Below, one piece after another: positions 14,325-20,991 of a stretch of DNA of 20,991 nucleotides. The translations under genes and the position numbers were made by a program. The stretch is from Lentisphaeria bacterium. Lineage in GTDB: Bacteria; Verrucomicrobiota; Lentisphaeria; Oligosphaerales; Oligosphaeraceae. The stretch lies in NCBI GenBank assembly GCA_016303095.1, contig JAEDMH010000028.1, positions 1-20,991 of the forward strand, in the 5' to 3' direction. Each line of letters opens with the position of its first letter. Position 1 is the first letter of the stretch. The notes under the pieces are model-generated. The model was not told the DNA's origin. It worked only from the letters and a program-made list of their open reading frames with translations, and searched no databases.

Positions 14325-15635
14325 CTAGGCCTGGGCGGCAGGCCAGAACTTCCGCAACATCTCGCTCTTCACTCCCGTCTCTGCCGGGTCGAAACACTCC
14401 CCCAGAATCTTCCAGCCCAGATCCAGGGCCTGTTCCAGGGGAATGTTCACCTTCAGATCCATCATCTGCTCCTCAAAGAGCTGTCCGTATTTCAGCAGCT
14501 TCTGGTCCCAGGCGGACATCCGGAAGCCCATGGACTGCTTCTCCAAGGTGTCCTTGTACTGGGCGTAGAGGCGAATCATGGTGTCCATGAGAGTGCGGTG
14601 ATCTTCCCGGGTCTCCTTGTTCACATTCTGCTTCAGACGGGAGAGGGAGCCGAAGGGTTCGATGTGTCCGCCAGAGAGGTAGAACTGTCCCTCGGTGATG
14701 TATCCGGTGTTGTCGGGCACGGGGTGGGTCACGTCGTCCCCCGGCATGGTGGTCACGGCCAGGATGGTGATGGAGCCCGCATTCTCTCCCCGGAACTGAA
14801 CCGCCTTCTCGTAGCGGGAGGCCAGCTGGCTGTAGAGGTCGCCGGGATATCCCCGGTTGGAGGGAATCTGCTCCATGGTGATGGCGATCTCCTTCAGGGA
14901 GTCCGCGAAATTGGTCATGTCCGTCAGCAGGCAGAGCACCCGCTTCTTCCGCTCCACGGCGAAGTATTCGGCGGTGGCCAGAGCCAGGTCCGGCACCAGG
15001 GTGCATTCCACCGTGGGGTCGGCGGCGGTGTGGATGAACATCACGGCCCGGGAAAGGGCCCCGTGCTCGTCCAGGGTGTTCCGGAAGTAGAGATAGTCGT
15101 CGTGCTTCAGGCCCATGCCTCCCAGGACGATCACATCCACCTCGGCCTGCATGGCGATGCGGGCCAAGAGGGCGTTGTAGGGTTCCCCGGGGATAGAGAA
15201 GATGGGGAGTTTCTGGCTCTCCACCAAGGTGTTGAAGATATCGATCATGGGGATTCCCGTGCGGATCATCTTCCGGGGAATGATGCGGCGGGCGGGATTG
15301 ACGGAGGGGCCGCCGATCTCCACCATGTTGTCGGTGAGGGCGGGACCGCCGTCCCGGGGAGAACCATTTCCGGTGAAGACCCGTCCCAGCAGGTCATCGG
15401 TGGCCGAGACCTGCATTTGGCGTCCCAGGAAGCGGACTTGAGAGTCGGTGGAGATGCCCCGGGCTCCGGCGAAGACCTGGAGGGAGACCCGGGCTCCCTC
15501 CAGCCGGATGACCTGGGCCAGGGAGCTGCGGTCTCCGCTCTTCACCTCGGCCAGTTCTCCGTTGGCCACATTTTCGGCCTCCAGGGTGATGACGTTTCCG
15601 CTGATCTGGAGGATGCGGTGGTAGATTTTTCTCAT
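14325..15635 (-). CDS. atpB: V-type ATP synthase subunit B (non-catalytic)
   Basis: Regulatory, nucleotide-binding but non-catalytic partner of subunit A in the A3B3 head, 436 residues, a usual length. It opens with the beta-barrel domain (RKIYHRILQISGN). No Walker A GKT is present, as expected for B. The family stretches GRVFTGNGSPRDGGP, RTGIPMIDIFNTLV, LVPDLALATAEYFA and MPGDDVTHPVPD are all visible. The start ATG at 15635 has AGGAGA overlapping the atpA stop 13 bp upstream, indicating coupled translation. The E - DUF2764 - A - B - D - I - K context supports the assignment. Confidence 0.96.
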   Translation of the reverse strand: MRKIYHRILQISGNVITLEAENVANGELAEVKSGDRSSLAQVIRLEGARVSLQVFAGARGISTDSQVRFLGRQMQVSATDDLLGRVFTGNGSPRDGGPALTDNMVEIGGPSVNPARRIIPRKMIRTGIPMIDIFNTLVESQKLPIFSIPGEPYNALLARIAMQAEVDVIVLGGMGLKHDDYLYFRNTLDEHGALSRAVMFIHTAADPTVECTLVPDLALATAEYFAVERKKRVLCLLTDMTNFADSLKEIAITMEQIPSNRGYPGDLYSQLASRYEKAVQFRGENAGSITILAVTTMPGDDVTHPVPDNTGYITEGQFYLSGGHIEPFGSLSRLKQNVNKETREDHRTLMDTMIRLYAQYKDTLEKQSMGFRMSAWDQKLLKYGQLFEEQMMDLKVNIPLEQALDLGWKILGECFDPAETGVKSEMLRKFWPAAQA

Positions 15636-15648
15636 GGGATGGGGTCTC

Positions 15649-17382
15649 CTATGCTTCCGCCAGCTTGGCGTCCAGGCGTTTCTCGTTTTCGGCGAATTCG
15701 GGGGACTCCCAAGGACAGAAGTTCCAGTCGATGAAGATCTGCCGCAGGTCGGCGAAATATCTCCGGGCCGTCGCCTTGTCTCCGAAGGTGAAATTCTTCC
15801 GGAGGATGGCGTACAGTTTGGCGAAGACGTATTTCTGTCGCTGGGCGGAGCAGGAGCTGTCCACCTTGTCGAAGGTGTCCTGCTGGAGATAGACCGCGTC
15901 CAGGAATTCGCTCTTGAGGTAGACCACGAAATCGGCGTTGGGGGTGCCTTCCTCGCCGATGACCTTCATCATCTGCTCCACCTCGTTGCCGTTCTTCAGG
16001 ATCTGGCGGGCATAGGCCACTTCGTCCAGCGCCACGGTGCTCTTGTATTTGCTCCAGGAGTCCAGGGGATGGATGGAGGGATAGCGTCGGGCGTTGGCCC
16101 GGTCCCGGGAGAGGGCCAGGAAGGCGCCCACCACCTTCAGGGTGGCCTGGGTCACCGGCTCCTCGAAGTTGCCTCCGGCAGGAGAGACGGCGCCGCAGAT
16201 GGTGATGGATCCCTTCTCCCCGGTGTTGAGACGCACCAGGCCGGCCCGCTCGTAGAAGCTGGCCACCAGGGACTCCAGATAGGCAGGGAAGGCCTCCTCT
16301 CCGGGAATCTCCTCCAAGCGTCCCGATTCCTCCCGGAGAGCCTGGGCCCAACGGCTGGTGGAATCCGCCAGCAACAGCACGTTCAATCCCATCTGCCGGT
16401 AGTATTCCGCCAGGGTGACGCTGGTGTAGATGGAGGATTCCCGGGAGGCCACGGGCATGGAACTGGTGTTGCAGATGATGATGGTGCGGTCCATGAGCTT
16501 CCGGCCGGTGCGGGGATCCTCCAGCACCGGGAACTCCTGGAGAATCTCCACCACCTCGCCAGCCCGCTCTCCCACCGCCGCCACAATGACAATGTCCGCC
16601 TCGCTACGCTGGGAAAGGGAGTGCTGAAGGACGGTCTTGCCTGCGCCGAAGGGGCCGGGGGTGCAGAAGGTGCCTCCCTTGGCCACGGGGAAGAAGGTGT
16701 CAATGGTGCGCACCTGGGTGATCATGGGCTCCACCGGCAGCAGCTTCTCCCGGTAGTTGGCAATGGGAATGCGCACGGGCCAGGACTGGACCATGGTGAT
16801 TTCCCGCTCCTCTCCGGCGTCGTTGACCGCCTTGGCCACCACGGTCCGGATGGGATAGGCCCCCGGGGCAATGGTCCAGGTGAGGCGCCAGCTTCCCTTC
16901 CAGGCGAAGGGCACCATGATGCGGTGCTGGAAGATGCCCTCGGGCACCCAGCCCACCTGGTCGCCGGCGAAAAGCTCGTCTCCCCCCTTGGCCACAGGGG
17001 TATAGTCCCACTCCCGCTTTTCATCCAGGGGATAGATGTAGGTGCCCCGTTTCAGGAAGAGGGACTCCTCGGCCAGGCGGGGGAGAGGATTCTGGAGTCC
17101 GTCAAAGACCTGGGTCAGCAGGCCAGGCCCCAGCTCCACGGAGAGAAGCTCCCCGGTGAACTCCACCGGATCCCCCACCTTGATGCCATTGGTGGCCTCG
17201 AAAACCTGCAGATCCGCCTGGCCTCCCCGCACCCGGATCACCTCGCTCTTCAGGCGGGCACCGTCCTCCACTTGCACAAAGGCCACCTCGTTCTGGATGA
17301 CGCTGGTGTCAAAGGCGACGCTCACCAGATTGCCATTGACACCCGTCACATGGCCGCTTTTCCGTGTCGTTTCGTTCATCAT
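15649..17382 (-). CDS. atpA: V-type ATP synthase subunit A (catalytic)
   Basis: Catalytic subunit that hydrolyses or makes ATP in the A3B3 head. It has 577 residues, the usual size. The N-terminal beta-barrel runs to about 70, then the A-specific bulge, with the Walker A loop GPFGAGKT at 243-250. The V-type catalytic region (VGERAGEVVEIL, ADSTSRWAQALREESGRL) and SIHPLDSWSKY follow. Two adjacent ATGs (17382 and 17379) can start it; I use the first. It follows the DUF2764 gene after 44 bp and has only a weak GA-rich ribosome-binding site. The A subunit runs in either direction in this family; Na+ pumping or ATP synthesis cannot be separated from sequence. Confidence 0.97.
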   Translation of the reverse strand: MMNETTRKSGHVTGVNGNLVSVAFDTSVIQNEVAFVQVEDGARLKSEVIRVRGGQADLQVFEATNGIKVGDPVEFTGELLSVELGPGLLTQVFDGLQNPLPRLAEESLFLKRGTYIYPLDEKREWDYTPVAKGGDELFAGDQVGWVPEGIFQHRIMVPFAWKGSWRLTWTIAPGAYPIRTVVAKAVNDAGEEREITMVQSWPVRIPIANYREKLLPVEPMITQVRTIDTFFPVAKGGTFCTPGPFGAGKTVLQHSLSQRSEADIVIVAAVGERAGEVVEILQEFPVLEDPRTGRKLMDRTIIICNTSSMPVASRESSIYTSVTLAEYYRQMGLNVLLLADSTSRWAQALREESGRLEEIPGEEAFPAYLESLVASFYERAGLVRLNTGEKGSITICGAVSPAGGNFEEPVTQATLKVVGAFLALSRDRANARRYPSIHPLDSWSKYKSTVALDEVAYARQILKNGNEVEQMMKVIGEEGTPNADFVVYLKSEFLDAVYLQQDTFDKVDSSCSAQRQKYVFAKLYAILRKNFTFGDKATARRYFADLRQIFIDWNFCPWESPEFAENEKRLDAKLAEA

Positions 17383-17427
17383 GCTCGTTCTTGTATGACT
17401 GGATGTCCGATTCCCTCAAAAACTCCT

Positions 17428-18006
17428 CTACTCCTCCACGGCCACACGCCCCGCCTGGGATTCCGCCAGCCGGGCGGCCACCAACGCCTCGAAGACCCGG
17501 GTTCCCGACGCCAGGGTGCGACGGTTCCGATGCTCCAAAAGCTGGAGTTTCAAGGCATAGACCAACAGGGCGGGAAAGGTGAAGCCAAGGCCCAGGGAGA
17601 GCTCCTCCAGGCGATCCCACTGAAGACGCTCCCAGGCTTCCTGCTTGGCCGCCAACCCCTCCATGGCCAAAATGGCCTCCAGACGACGCACATCCCCGGG
17701 ATAGGCTTCCCGACGGGGATGCCAGGAGGAGGCCACCGGCATCCCTTGGCCAGGACACCGGGCCGCGCGCCACAACGCACTCACCTGGACCATGGTCTCC
17801 CGCCACTGGTCCCACTGCCGCAAGACCGGCTCCTCCCGGATCACCCCGGGCTTCTCCTCCAAGGTCAACGAGGAGAGAACGCCCTTCTCCCGGGCCGAGA
17901 GCATCCCGCCGCAGGCGTCCAGAAAGTCCCCGAAGCCCATCGCCCCCTCGCCGGAGAACTTCAGCAGGGGGAGGGAGGAAAGGATGTAGATGAAATCGCT
18001 TCCCAT
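17428..18006 (-). CDS. DUF2764 family protein, V-ATPase operon component (putative C-like subunit)
   Basis: Protein of 192 residues in the slot normally taken by subunit C, between E and A. The N-terminus (MGSDFIYILSSLPLLKFS) and the Leu/Arg-rich helical C-terminus fit DUF2764, a family known almost only from V-ATPase operons of Chlamydiota, Bacteroidota and similar bacteria. It is mostly helical and soluble and lacks membrane segments. Its ATG is 7 bp after the atpE stop, so the genes are tightly coupled. I infer that it connects the central stalk to the ring in place of subunit C, which is otherwise absent. This role is not shown directly by the sequence. Confidence 0.82.
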   Translation of the reverse strand: MGSDFIYILSSLPLLKFSGEGAMGFGDFLDACGGMLSAREKGVLSSLTLEEKPGVIREEPVLRQWDQWRETMVQVSALWRAARCPGQGMPVASSWHPRREAYPGDVRRLEAILAMEGLAAKQEAWERLQWDRLEELSLGLGFTFPALLVYALKLQLLEHRNRRTLASGTRVFEALVAARLAESQAGRVAVEE

Positions 18007-18013
18007 GGTCGTC

Positions 18014-18619
18014 CTAGGGAGTAATCAGGGCTCCCAAGGCGGGGGAGAGATGGGCGGCGATGGCCTCCGCCAGAGCCTCGTCGGTGAAATCGTAGAGGAC
18101 CTGCTCCCCTTGGAGGGAGAGCTGGAAGCCTCCGGCAAGACGCTTGTCCGGCTTCAGGGAAACCCTCTTCAACAGCTCCGCCCCCAGGGTGGCCCGCACC
18201 GCCTCCTCCAATTCCTTCCAGGAGGCCTCCGGCACCAAAACCGTCAAATTCCCCTGGCGTCCCTCCTCCCGAAGGTATCCCTGGCACAACTGCCCCACAA
18301 TGCCCCCCACGACCCCAGGCTTCAACTGGGATTTCAACAGGAGACGCACCGCCCCCTCCACACGCTCCTTCAACTCCTGACGCACCTGCAGCAAAACTTG
18401 ACGCCCGCTCTGGCGAATGGAATCCTCCGCCTTCTGACGCAAGGTCTGACACTCCGATTCCGCCTGGGAAACCATGGCCTGCGCCTTCTCCCGGGCCTGG
18501 GCTAGAATCTGGGCGGCCTCCTCCTGTGCCTGGGCCACCAGACGCTCCCGCTCCTCCTCGCCCTTCCGGACGCCCTCCTTGTCCAGCCGCTCCAACAGTG
18601 CCTGCAGTTCGTCAGCCAT
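18014..18619 (-). CDS. atpE: V-type ATP synthase subunit E (peripheral stalk)
   Basis: Peripheral-stalk subunit that holds the A3B3 head against the membrane stator. It has 201 residues. Residues about 1-90 are a long, Ala/Glu/Gln-rich coiled coil (repeats like AQAQEEAAQILAQAREKAQA), and the remaining part is the compact C-terminal head domain that packs on subunit B (NLTVLVPEASW, GGFQLSLQGEQVLYDFT). It is the first gene of the operon. The ATG at 18619 has AGGAGA about 11 bp upstream. No separate subunit G gene is visible, so this protein may form the stalk alone or with an unlinked partner. Confidence 0.93.
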   Translation of the reverse strand: MADELQALLERLDKEGVRKGEEERERLVAQAQEEAAQILAQAREKAQAMVSQAESECQTLRQKAEDSIRQSGRQVLLQVRQELKERVEGAVRLLLKSQLKPGVVGGIVGQLCQGYLREEGRQGNLTVLVPEASWKELEEAVRATLGAELLKRVSLKPDKRLAGGFQLSLQGEQVLYDFTDEALAEAIAAHLSPALGALITP

Positions 18620-18654
18620 AATGGTGTTTCTCCTGATTGGTATGCTACGATTTC

Positions 18655-18681
18655 AAAAAAATGTTTTCCCCAAACGGGAAA
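18655..18681 (-). terminator. intrinsic terminator after the PurF-like gene
   Basis: On the minus strand a perfect TTTCCC/GGGAAA stem (18681-18676 and 18670-18665) with a 5-nt loop is followed after three bases by seven T (18661-18655). It lies about 40 bp after the PurF-like stop and 36 bp before atpE. If it works, the V-ATPase promoter must be squeezed into the remaining gap or lie upstream with partial read-through. The stem is short. Confidence 0.55.
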
Positions 18682-18719
18682 GGGAAGGGGAAGAGAAGGG
18701 AAGCGGGGGCGCTTTCCCC

Positions 18720-20135
18720 CTACTCCCGTCCGTTCCAACAGTAGGTGCAGAGGCCTTCCGGGGGCAGCCCGATGGCCTTCAGGGTGTCCTCCAGAGTCTG
18801 ATATTTCAGGGTGGTGAACCCCATCTCCTGGCGGATCAACTCCACCATCCGACGGTATTTCTCCGTGCGGGCATCAGTGTATTCCTCCAGATGCCCCTCA
18901 TCCTCTTTTCCGTCTTCCAGGGCATGGACCGCCCGACGGGCGATAAGTTCCAAGGGACCCCGGGAGGGGGAGAAGTTCAGATAGGGGCATCCAAAGAGGA
19001 TGGGAGGACAGGCCGCCCGCACATGCACCTCCTTGGCCCCCCACTCCGGCAGCCGGGAGAAGGTGTCCTTCAACTGGGTTCCCCGGACAATGGAGTCCTC
19101 GCAGAAGAGCAGGCGCTGTCCCCGAATGAAATCCTGAATGGGGAGGAGCTTCATCTTGGCCACATGGAGCCGGGTGGTCTGGGAGTCGGAGATGAAGCTT
19201 CTCGGCCAGGTGGGGGTGTACTTGACGAAGGAACGCTTGTAGGGAAGATGGGTGGCGGTGGCGTAGCCCAAGGCATGGGCGGTGCCGGAGTCGGGCACCC
19301 CGGCCACGGCATCCACTTCCAGCCCCTTGTCCCGGGCCGCCAGAGTCGCGCCGCAGCGGTAGCGGGCCTCCTCCACGTTGACGCCGTCATAGGAGGAGGC
19401 GGGGAAGCCGTAGTAGACCCACATGAAGGCGCACATCCGGCACACCTTCCGGGGAGGAAGGACGGGCACCACGGAAAGGGTGGATTTCTCCAGAAGCACC
19501 GCCTCCCCCGGCCCCAGCCAACGGAGAATCCGATACCCCAAGTTGTGAAGGGCGCAGGATTCCAGGGAGGCGGCCAGGCTGCCATCCTCCTTCTGGCCAA
19601 TGACCACGGGGGTGCGCCCCATCTTGTCCCGGCAGGCATAGACCCCCTCGGGGGTCAACACCAAGGCACTGCAGGAGCCTTGGATGCGCTCTTGCATCTC
19701 CAACAGACCCTCCCGCACCGTGGGCTTGGTGGCAATCAACGCCGCCGCAATCTCCGTGGGGCCAATCTTCCCCTGCACCAACTCGGAAAAATGCACCCCC
19801 CCGCGGAAAAGCTCCTGCTGCAAGGCTTCCTGGTTCCGGATGAGACCCACCATGGTGATGCCAAAGACCCCGAACTCCCCCGCCACATTCAGGGGCTGGG
19901 GATCCGTGTCCGACACACTCCCAATGCCCAACGCCCCCGACATCCCGTCCAAATGCTGCTCGAATTTGGAACGGAAGGGATCCTTCCGAATGTCATGGAT
20001 GAAGCGCTGAAAGCCGTTTTCCCCGTAAACGAGAAGCCCCCCACGAATATTGCCTAGGTGGGAATGGTAGTCCGCACCATAGAAAATGTCCGCGACGCAG
20101 GATTGCTGGGAAACACAACCGAAAAAACCACCCAT
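18720..20135 (-). CDS. purF: amidophosphoribosyltransferase (PurF)-like protein lacking the N-terminal catalytic Cys
   Basis: PurF normally makes 5-phosphoribosylamine from PRPP and glutamine, the first step of purine synthesis. The phosphoribosyltransferase half is intact: VPDSG (280-284) and the PRPP loop FCEDSIVRG (344-352). Four cysteines suit the [4Fe-4S] site known in Bacillus PurF: Cys235, Cys383, Cys463 and Cys466 (CTYC). The N-terminal Ntn-glutaminase domain, however, starts MGGFFG where active enzymes have CGIFG, so the nucleophile is Gly. The HNG oxyanion motif is also not recognisable near residue 95. ATG 20135 is chosen over 20207 because it begins exactly at the family N-terminus and has GGAG about 11 bp upstream. 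Length is 471. It may use free ammonia or serve another role. Confidence 0.88.
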   Translation of the reverse strand: MGGFFGCVSQQSCVADIFYGADYHSHLGNIRGGLLVYGENGFQRFIHDIRKDPFRSKFEQHLDGMSGALGIGSVSDTDPQPLNVAGEFGVFGITMVGLIRNQEALQQELFRGGVHFSELVQGKIGPTEIAAALIATKPTVREGLLEMQERIQGSCSALVLTPEGVYACRDKMGRTPVVIGQKEDGSLAASLESCALHNLGYRILRWLGPGEAVLLEKSTLSVVPVLPPRKVCRMCAFMWVYYGFPASSYDGVNVEEARYRCGATLAARDKGLEVDAVAGVPDSGTAHALGYATATHLPYKRSFVKYTPTWPRSFISDSQTTRLHVAKMKLLPIQDFIRGQRLLFCEDSIVRGTQLKDTFSRLPEWGAKEVHVRAACPPILFGCPYLNFSPSRGPLELIARRAVHALEDGKEDEGHLEEYTDARTEKYRRMVELIRQEMGFTTLKYQTLEDTLKAIGLPPEGLCTYCWNGRE

Positions 20136-20313
20136 GGGGGACGCAACTCCACTAATGCAAGGACAAAACAAGACAGACGATGCCACCGCCTGGACATACG
20201 CCCCCAATCTCCCCCCGCGGGCGCATGGCCATAATATATGACCTCCCCTCCCTCACGACCCCGCCCCTCTGTAAAAAATCAGTTCAAAATTGAAGTTCCA
20301 AAATGGCAGAAAT
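20136..20313 (-). promoter_or_regulatory. AT-rich leader and possible promoter of the PurF-like gene
   Basis: About 180 bp without a gene. A TATA-like patch (20231-20239) offers a TATATT or TATTAT -10 box on the minus strand about 95 bp before the ATG, but no -35 box at a normal distance is convincing. An AT-rich stretch at 20271-20313 lies between it and the CTAG array. No riboswitch motif was recognised by eye. Confidence 0.25.
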
Positions 20314-20362
20314 CTAGAGAGCTAGAGGGTCTAGAGGGTCTAGAAATCTAGAAATCTACTAG
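20314..20362. repeat. phased CTAG array, copy C side
   Basis: CTAG starts at 20314, 20322, 20331, 20340, 20348 and 20359, spaced 8, 9, 9, 8 and 11 bp, with the word GGTCTAGAG repeated. It flanks repeat copy C, as the arrays in copies A and B flank their cores. Confidence 0.78.
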
Positions 20363-20386
20363 AATCAAAGAAGTTATAACAAAATC

Positions 20387-20757
20387 CCAGGGCGGAGCAT
20401 GCGCAGCAGGCTCTGCCCCTCCGTGGTCTTCGTGCGCCGCGCAGCGGCGTTTCCGTGTCCTCCGTGTTTGAATCTCCGTGGCTGACCTGTTTGAATCTCC
20501 GTGGCTTCCGTGTTTCCCTCGACCTGTCCTCGGTGTGGGCCGCAGGCGCCGAGGGTTGTGCTACGCTTCACCCCCGTCGCAAAGGCCTGGCCTGCCACCC
20601 CTACGGGGTTCGGATTCGATTTGGGCCTTACCGGGGGTTTCGGTCGGCCCCTTGGGCCTCCCTTCACCCCCGTCTAGCGATCCTCCCACCCCTGCCGGGG
20701 TTCAAGAGGATTGCCCCCCATCCCCCGCAAGCGGGGGAGGATTTCCCGTCAACTCCT
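20387..20757 (-). repeat. composite intergenic repeat, copy C (tandem unit 1)
   Basis: First 371-bp unit of a tandem pair. It holds a GGCGGAGC/GCTCTGCC hairpin with one G-T wobble (20391-20417), a perfect CGCCGC/GCGGCG hairpin (20435-20449) and a run of degenerate TCCGTG words (20450-20520). The four-hairpin core of copies A and B follows in inverted orientation: ACCCC/GGGGT at 20597-20609, GGCCC/GGGCC at 20646-20658, ACCCC/GGGGT at 20688-20701 and CCCCCGC/GCGGGGG at 20722-20737. Stems match those of A and B exactly or nearly so. Confidence 0.87.
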
Positions 20758-20991
20758 CCAGGGCGGAGCATGCGCAGCAGGCTCTGCCCTCTCCGTGTCT
20801 TCCGTGCGCCGCAATAGCGGCGTTTCCGTGTCCTCCGTGTTTGAATCTCCGTGGCTGACCTGTTTGAATCTCCGTGGCTTCCGTGTTTCCCTCGACCTGT
20901 CCTCGGTGTGGGCCGCAGGCGCCGAGGGTTGTGCTACGCTCCACCCCCGTCGCAAAGGCCTGGCCTCCCACCCCTACGGGGTTCGGATTCT
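20758..20991 (-). repeat. composite intergenic repeat, copy C (tandem unit 2, cut by window end)
   Basis: Second unit, offset by 371 to 373 bp from unit 1 and broken by the window end. The small hairpin reads CGCCGC-AATA-GCGGCG (20807-20822), where unit 1 has loop GCA, so the stem is unchanged while loop length changes. The first core hairpin (20970-20982) is present. More units may follow outside the window. Confidence 0.87.

Noticed and set aside
13362..18024. Two plus-strand open frames of about 790 codons opposite the V-ATPase genes, with others at 6825-8915 and 18474-20057
   Set aside because: Same cause: antisense frames kept open by codon bias. They cross several real gene boundaries and show no domain or membrane pattern.
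20136..20207. Longer PurF-like start at 20207
   Set aside because: The 24 extra residues have no family counterpart. The ATG at 20135 fits the family N-terminus and has a plausible ribosome-binding site. The longer form would not restore a catalytic Cys at the right place either.
20136..20386. tRNA, small RNA or purine riboswitch before the PurF-like gene
   Set aside because: I looked for cloverleaf or purine-aptamer features by eye and saw none. A covariance-model scan would be decisive.

Overview
This window comes from a GC-rich bacterium. Every convincing gene lies on the minus strand, so the genes read from about 20.1 kb down to 0.9 kb. The V-type ATPase cluster has the order E - DUF2764 - A - B - D - I - K, with no F or G gene. 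That order is known from Chlamydiota, Bacteroidota and related groups. Together with IspH (MEP pathway), the large GH42-like secreted glycosidase and the abundant intergenic repeats, it suggests a member of the PVC superphylum, perhaps Lentisphaerota or Kiritimatiellota. This placement is inference; no rRNA or other marker gene is present.

Layout in transcription order: (1) 20.99-20.1 kb: a tandem ~371-bp hairpin-rich repeat, a CTAG-rich stretch and an AT-rich leader. (2) 20135-18720: a PurF-like protein whose N-terminal catalytic Cys is replaced by Gly, followed by a small intrinsic terminator. (3) 18619-11375: the seven-gene V-ATPase operon. Its K subunit keeps the residues that bind Na+ in the Enterococcus hirae rotor ring, so the pump is probably Na+-coupled. 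(4) 11374-11213: a regulatory gap with two perfect 11-bp inverted repeats. (5) 11212-3043: six tightly packed genes: a CPA1 antiporter with a TrkA-C domain, an AroQ chorismate mutase, IspH, a CPA2 antiporter, a short formate/nitrite transporter and a GH42-like secreted glycosidase. (6) 2.95-0.1 kb: a DUF1016 (YhcG-type) PD-(D/E)XK nuclease gene between two direct copies of a composite repeat of about 0.6 kb.

The V-ATPase and the two cation antiporters together look like an ion-homeostasis neighbourhood (Na+, K+ and H+). The formate/nitrite channel and the metabolic genes appear to travel with it as one transcription unit.

The least explained part is the repeat family at both ends. It is a mosaic of short perfect hairpins whose stems are kept while loops vary. 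In one position the stem sequence itself is replaced by another perfect stem. The hairpins are interspersed with CTAG tetranucleotides phased about every 8-9 bp. The family occurs in both orientations and brackets the DUF1016 gene.
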